Shown here: positions 60,516 through 64,000 of the stretch, in pieces | Layout: each line of letters begins with the position of its first letter | How positions within the stretch are numbered: position 1 is the stretch's first letter | DNA from: JAKACA01 sp963735115 | Lineage (GTDB): Bacteria > Actinomycetota > Acidimicrobiia > Acidimicrobiales > Bog-793 | Direction of reading: 5' to 3' | DNA: 64,000 bases | NCBI GenBank assembly: GCA_963735115.1 | Contig: CAVTJR010000003.1 | Location: 868,001-932,000, forward strand | Notes under the pieces: model-generated | Seen by the model: only the letters and a program-made list of their open reading frames with translations | What the model was told of the DNA's origin: nothing | Database searches by the model: none | Position numbers and translations under genes: made by a program

Positions 60516-61415
60516 ATGATCAGCGACGCCGCCAGGCAGTTCCACGCCCTCCTCGAAGCCCTGCCCGTGAGCGACACGAGGCCGACCATCGAAGAGGCCC
60601 GGGCCCTCAGTGACGGGTGGGCGATCGCCACCGCCGAGCCGGAGGACGTCGCGTATGAGCCGGTCGACGCCGGCGGTGTCGCCGCCGAGTGGACGGTTCC
60701 GGCCGGGGCGGACGCCGAGCGGGTGCTCCTCTACTTGCACGGTGGTGGTTACTCGGTCGGCTCGATCGCCAGCCATCGCAAGCTCGTGGGTCACCTCACG
60801 AGCGCTGCAGGCGTGAAGGGGTTGTCCGTGGAGTACCGCCTGGCTCCCGAGAACCCCTTTCCGGCTGGTCTCGACGACGCCGTCACGGCCTTCTCCTTCT
60901 TGTTGGACGAGGGGTTCGACGCCGGTCACATAGGTGTCGGCGGCGACTCGGCCGGCGGAGGCCTCGCTCTGGCCGTGGCGCTGGCGCTGCGGGAGCGAGG
61001 CCTACCTGCGCCCGCCGGGCTCGTCCTCTTGTCACCATGGACGGATTTCGCCTCCACGGGCGAGTCCCTCGTCAGCAACATCGGCAAGGATCTGCTCCTG
61101 CGCCAGATCGAGGAGGACGCCCCGACGGTGGGATGGTACGCCGGTGACAACGACGTCAAGAACCCGCTGATCTCTCCGCTCTACGCCGACTTCACGGACT
61201 TCCCGCCCTTCGTCGTTCATGTCGGCGGCGACGAGCTGTTGCTGGACGACTCCACACGCCTGTTCGAGCGGGCGTCCGCCGCCGGCTGTGAAGCGACGAT
61301 CGAGGTCTGGCCGGAGATGCAGCACGTCTTTCAGATCGCCGCCGGCAACGTGCCCGAGTCGGATTCGTCGGTGGCCAAGCTGGGCTCCTGGCTCTCGAGC
61401 CGGCTGAAGGACTGA
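60516..61415 (+). CDS. HSL-family alpha/beta-hydrolase (esterase)
   Basis: 299 aa. HGGGYSVGS at 75 for the oxyanion loop of hormone-sensitive-lipase-type esterases, GDSAGGGLALAVA with nucleophile S145, a late D in GGDELLLDDSTRLF and H in WPEMQHVFQIAAGN. This is the actinobacterial esterase type (LipN/LipW class). An N-terminal cap of about 60 residues is normal. It starts about 70 bp from the divergent SDR. Confidence 0.9.
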   Translation: MISDAARQFHALLEALPVSDTRPTIEEARALSDGWAIATAEPEDVAYEPVDAGGVAAEWTVPAGADAERVLLYLHGGGYSVGSIASHRKLVGHLTSAAGVKGLSVEYRLAPENPFPAGLDDAVTAFSFLLDEGFDAGHIGVGGDSAGGGLALAVALALRERGLPAPAGLVLLSPWTDFASTGESLVSNIGKDLLLRQIEEDAPTVGWYAGDNDVKNPLISPLYADFTDFPPFVVHVGGDELLLDDSTRLFERASAAGCEATIEVWPEMQHVFQIAAGNVPESDSSVAKLGSWLSSRLKD

Positions 61416-61537
61416 GCCGCTCGGCCCCGAGGTCCTGTCTCAGAGCTGGCTGAGGCGGGCTTCGAAGCGTCCGCGGGCAGGGCTCCGAAGGATCTCGCCG
61501 AGTAAGCTACCTGCGTTTTTCGGTTCAGGGGGACGTC
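61416..61537 (+). other. Intergenic region upstream of the cyclase gene
   Basis: 122 bp with no open gene. The last 30 bases (CGTTTTTCGGTTCAGGGGGA) carry a GGGGGA ribosome site 5-7 bases before ATG 61538, and an AT-enriched segment that may be the promoter region. Confidence 0.35.
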
Positions 61538-64000
61538 ATGCGCTGTCCAAATTGCGGACTCGAGAACCTTCCGGATGACAAGTTCTGTGTCGAGTGCGGA
61601 AGATCTCTCGCCGTTTCTTGCCCGAGTTGCGGGGCGGCCCTTCCTTCCCATGCAAAGTTCTGCGGCCAGTGCGGGAGCACGCTCGCTCCTCCCGTCGAAG
61701 CCGCCGCCGCCCTTGCGGCGCTGCGGGCTTTTCAGTCCCAGGAGGCGGCCGGTCAGCCCACGACAGAGCTTCGCCACGTCACGGTGCTCTTCTGCGACCT
61801 CGTGGGCTTCACGCCGTTCTCGGAGAAGCGTGACGCCGAGGAGGTGCGCGAGGTGCTCTCGGGCTACTTCGACCTCGCTCGGGCGATCGTCGGGCGCTAC
61901 GGCGGTGTCGTGCAGAAGTTCATCGGCGACGCCGTCATGGCCGTATGGGGAGCGCCGGTCGCCAAGGAGGACGACGCCGAGCGGGCGGTGCGGGCAGCTC
62001 TCGAGCTGACCTCGGCCGTCGCCGCCTATGGATCCGAGCATGGGACAGAGCTGCAGGCACGGGTCGGGGTGGCGAGCGGGGAGGCGGCGACGACGGAGAC
62101 GGCCGAGGAGGGCCTCGTTATCGGCGACCGGGTCAATACGGCGGCACGCATACAGGCGGCGGCACCGCCCGGGCACTGCTACGTGGACGAGGCCACGAGG
62201 GCTGCCACCTCAGCGGCGATCGCCTACGTCGATGCCGGCGAGCATGCCCTCAAGGGCAAGTCGGAGCCCGTCCACCTGTTTAACGCCACCCGGGTGGTGG
62301 CCGCCGTCGCCGGCTCGCAGCGCTCCGGGGTCATCGAGGCCCCCTTCATCGGGCGAGACCGCGAGCTCCACCTCGTCAAAGAGCTCTTCCATGGTACGGC
62401 TGAGCGCCACCTCGCTCGCATGGTGCTCGTCTCCGGCGTTGCCGGCGTCGGCAAGTCCCGCCTCGCCTGGGAGTTCTTCAAGTACATCGACGGCTTGGCG
62501 GGCGACGTCCTCTGGCATGCCGGCAGGTGCCTCTCCTATGGGGAGGGAGTCAGCTACTGGGCGCTCTCCGAGATGGTGAGGGCGCGACTGCAGATCAGCG
62601 AGGAGGACCCGCAGGAGGTCGTGGCGGAGCGACTCCGGACGGGTCTCGAGCGCTGGATCGGCGACCCGGCCGACCGGGAGTTCATCTCGCCACGGCTCGG
62701 CCAGCTCCTCGGTCTTCCCGCCCCCCAGGTGCTGGCGCGAGAGGAGCTGTTTGCTGGCTGGCGCCTCTTCTTCGAGCGTCTCGCCGAGTACCTCCCCGTC
62801 GTCATGGTCGTGGAGGACCTGCAGTGGGCAGACGCCGGCCTCGTCGAGTTCTTGGACCACCTGCTCGAATGGTCCGGAGACCATGCTCTCTACCTGCTCG
62901 TCCTGTCTCGTCCGGAGGGGACCGAGCGGCGTGGCCTCGGGCTCTCGCGGAGGTCGGTCACCACCCTCGCCCTCGACCCACTCTCCGACGAGGTGATCGG
63001 CCAACTGCTCGACGGCCTCGTATCGGGGCTACCGGATGCTGCCCGTGCCCGCATCGTCGAGCGGGCCGAGGGAATCCCGCTCTATGCGATCGAGACGGTG
63101 CGCGGCCTGCTCGACAAGGGTGTCCTCGACAAGGGCGAGGACGGCGCCCTCCATCTCGTGGGCGAGCTCGGCACGCTGGAGATTCCCCCTGGCCTGACGG
63201 CGCTCATCGCCTCTCGGCTCGATGCCCTCTCGCCCGACGAGCGGCGCCTCGTGAAGGAGTGCTCGGTGCTCGGCGGAAGCTTCCCCCGCCAAGCGATCGA
63301 GGCGCTGTCCGACATGGAGGCGTCGTTGGTCGACGAGCTCCTCAGCTCGCTCGTGCGCAAAGAGGTGCTCACCGTGCGAGCCGACAAGCTCTCGCCCGAG
63401 CGCGGACAGTACGCCTTCACGCAGTCCTTGATCCGCTCCGTCGCCTACGACACCTTGACGCGGACAGAACGCAAGGCACGCCACCTGCGTACGGCCGAGC
63501 ACCTGCAGGCGGCCTTCCCCGATGAGGGTGCCGAGGTGGCTGAGGTCATCGGCGCCCACCTGTACGACGCCTACGTCGCCGCAGCCGACGACCCCGACGC
63601 CGATGACCTGCGGGCGAGGGCCTGCAAGGCGTATTCGATCGCCGGCGAGCGGGCTGAGTCGGTCGGCGCCCCCGATGCGGCGGAGACCGCCTATCTGCGC
63701 GCCGCCGAGCTCAGCTGCGACGGCGCGGAACAAGCGAGCCTGACCGCTGGCGCCGGCCGGATGGCTCACGAAGGGGGTTGGTACGAGCGCGCTATCAGCC
63801 ACTTCGAGGCGGCAATCGCTGGCAGCATTGCGGCCGGGAAGACGGTCGAGGCCGCCCGCATCACCGCCTGGCTGGGGACGTCCCTCGAGCTCGCGGGTCG
63901 AGGCGAGCAGGCGATCACTCGCCTCCGGCAGGCTCTGGGCTCGCTGGAGGGCGCACCCGACCCGTCGGATGTGCTGGCCGAGCTGAAGTCACGGCTCGGT
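61538..64000 (+). CDS. Zinc-ribbon, class III adenylate cyclase, AAA ATPase and helical-repeat protein (runs past window end)
   Basis: At least 821 residues; the frame is open through 64000. Residues 1-46 are two zinc ribbons (C3/C6, C17/C20, C28/C31, C42/C45). A class III cyclase domain follows: D87 (FCDLVGFTPFSEK), D131 (KFIGDAVMAVWGA), K127 and VNTAARIQ. These residues are those of active adenylate cyclases. A P-loop domain (GVAGVGKS, K306, with VVMVVEDLQWADAGLVEFLD) resembles the AAA part of LuxR-type STAND proteins. From about 560 the sequence is helical with TPR-like segments. The output would be cAMP controlled by a STAND module; the ligand is unknown. Confidence 0.9.
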   Translation, partial: MRCPNCGLENLPDDKFCVECGRSLAVSCPSCGAALPSHAKFCGQCGSTLAPPVEAAAALAALRAFQSQEAAGQPTTELRHVTVLFCDLVGFTPFSEKRDAEEVREVLSGYFDLARAIVGRYGGVVQKFIGDAVMAVWGAPVAKEDDAERAVRAALELTSAVAAYGSEHGTELQARVGVASGEAATTETAEEGLVIGDRVNTAARIQAAAPPGHCYVDEATRAATSAAIAYVDAGEHALKGKSEPVHLFNATRVVAAVAGSQRSGVIEAPFIGRDRELHLVKELFHGTAERHLARMVLVSGVAGVGKSRLAWEFFKYIDGLAGDVLWHAGRCLSYGEGVSYWALSEMVRARLQISEEDPQEVVAERLRTGLERWIGDPADREFISPRLGQLLGLPAPQVLAREELFAGWRLFFERLAEYLPVVMVVEDLQWADAGLVEFLDHLLEWSGDHALYLLVLSRPEGTERRGLGLSRRSVTTLALDPLSDEVIGQLLDGLVSGLPDAARARIVERAEGIPLYAIETVRGLLDKGVLDKGEDGALHLVGELGTLEIPPGLTALIASRLDALSPDERRLVKECSVLGGSFPRQAIEALSDMEASLVDELLSSLVRKEVLTVRADKLSPERGQYAFTQSLIRSVAYDTLTRTERKARHLRTAEHLQAAFPDEGAEVAEVIGAHLYDAYVAAADDPDADDLRARACKAYSIAGERAESVGAPDAAETAYLRAAELSCDGAEQASLTAGAGRMAHEGGWYERAISHFEAAIAGSIAAGKTVEAARITAWLGTSLELAGRGEQAITRLRQALGSLEGAPDPSDVLAELKSRLG

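Overview
This 64 kb window is chromosomal DNA from a high-GC actinobacterium, most likely of the class Acidimicrobiia (an inference, not a computed placement). The evidence is a bifunctional Rel with the RFKD motif, two SEDS proteins, F420-type flavin-independent enzymes, an FtsR-like MerR domain, ClpC1- and ClpX-like N-domains, and a mycobacterial-type steroid C/D-ring gene set. Genes are densely packed, with many ATGA, GTGA or TGATG overlaps. I see no rRNA, tRNA, CRISPR array, transposase or prophage.

Layout. 0.2-12.8 kb is housekeeping: rel, aspS, a small winged-helix/zinc-ribbon protein on the minus strand, rarA, alaS, ruvX, aroE, a RodA-type SEDS protein and a DUF151 nuclease. 13.0-15.4 kb is a YtrA-type GntR regulator with an ABC exporter; the regulator has a perfect palindromic operator. 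15.4-15.7 kb is a gene-free stretch holding an imperfect 90-bp direct repeat. 15.7-21.8 kb holds a second SEDS gene divergent from a polyphosphate operon (ppk1, ppx/gppA, SDR).

21.8-23.5 kb is the most unusual locus. A ClpX-type zinc-finger domain fused to an FtsR-like MerR domain faces an orphan ClpC-type N-domain protein. Both proteins end in the same otherwise unrecognised C-terminal domain, and in the first one that domain is cut by an in-frame TAA.

23.5-38 kb is catabolic: two amidohydrolases (the second frameshifted), a TesB thioesterase, a TetR regulator, a DUF2236 protein, a paired acyl-CoA dehydrogenase/DoxX operon divergent from an enoyl-CoA hydratase, a third amidohydrolase, HlyIII and TSUP membrane proteins, and an SDR/epimerase/SnoaL operon. 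38-45.7 kb holds a cyclase-family hydrolase, a zinc alcohol dehydrogenase, and a TetR-led, tightly overlapping operon of two LLM oxidoreductases (one frameshifted), an unknown protein, an aldehyde dehydrogenase and a Ddn-like F420 enzyme. 45.7-50.4 kb holds a MacB-like ABC system with a lipoprotein and a second ABC exporter. 50.4-58.0 kb is a steroid C/D-ring block (SDR, echA20, ipdA, ipdB, SDR, fadD3, SDR, ipdF). 58-64 kb has an MFS exporter, an SDR, an HSL-type esterase, and a zinc-ribbon/adenylate cyclase/AAA protein that runs off the window end.

Two single-base frameshifts and one ABC ATPase without a normal start codon may be real or may be assembly errors; raw reads would decide.
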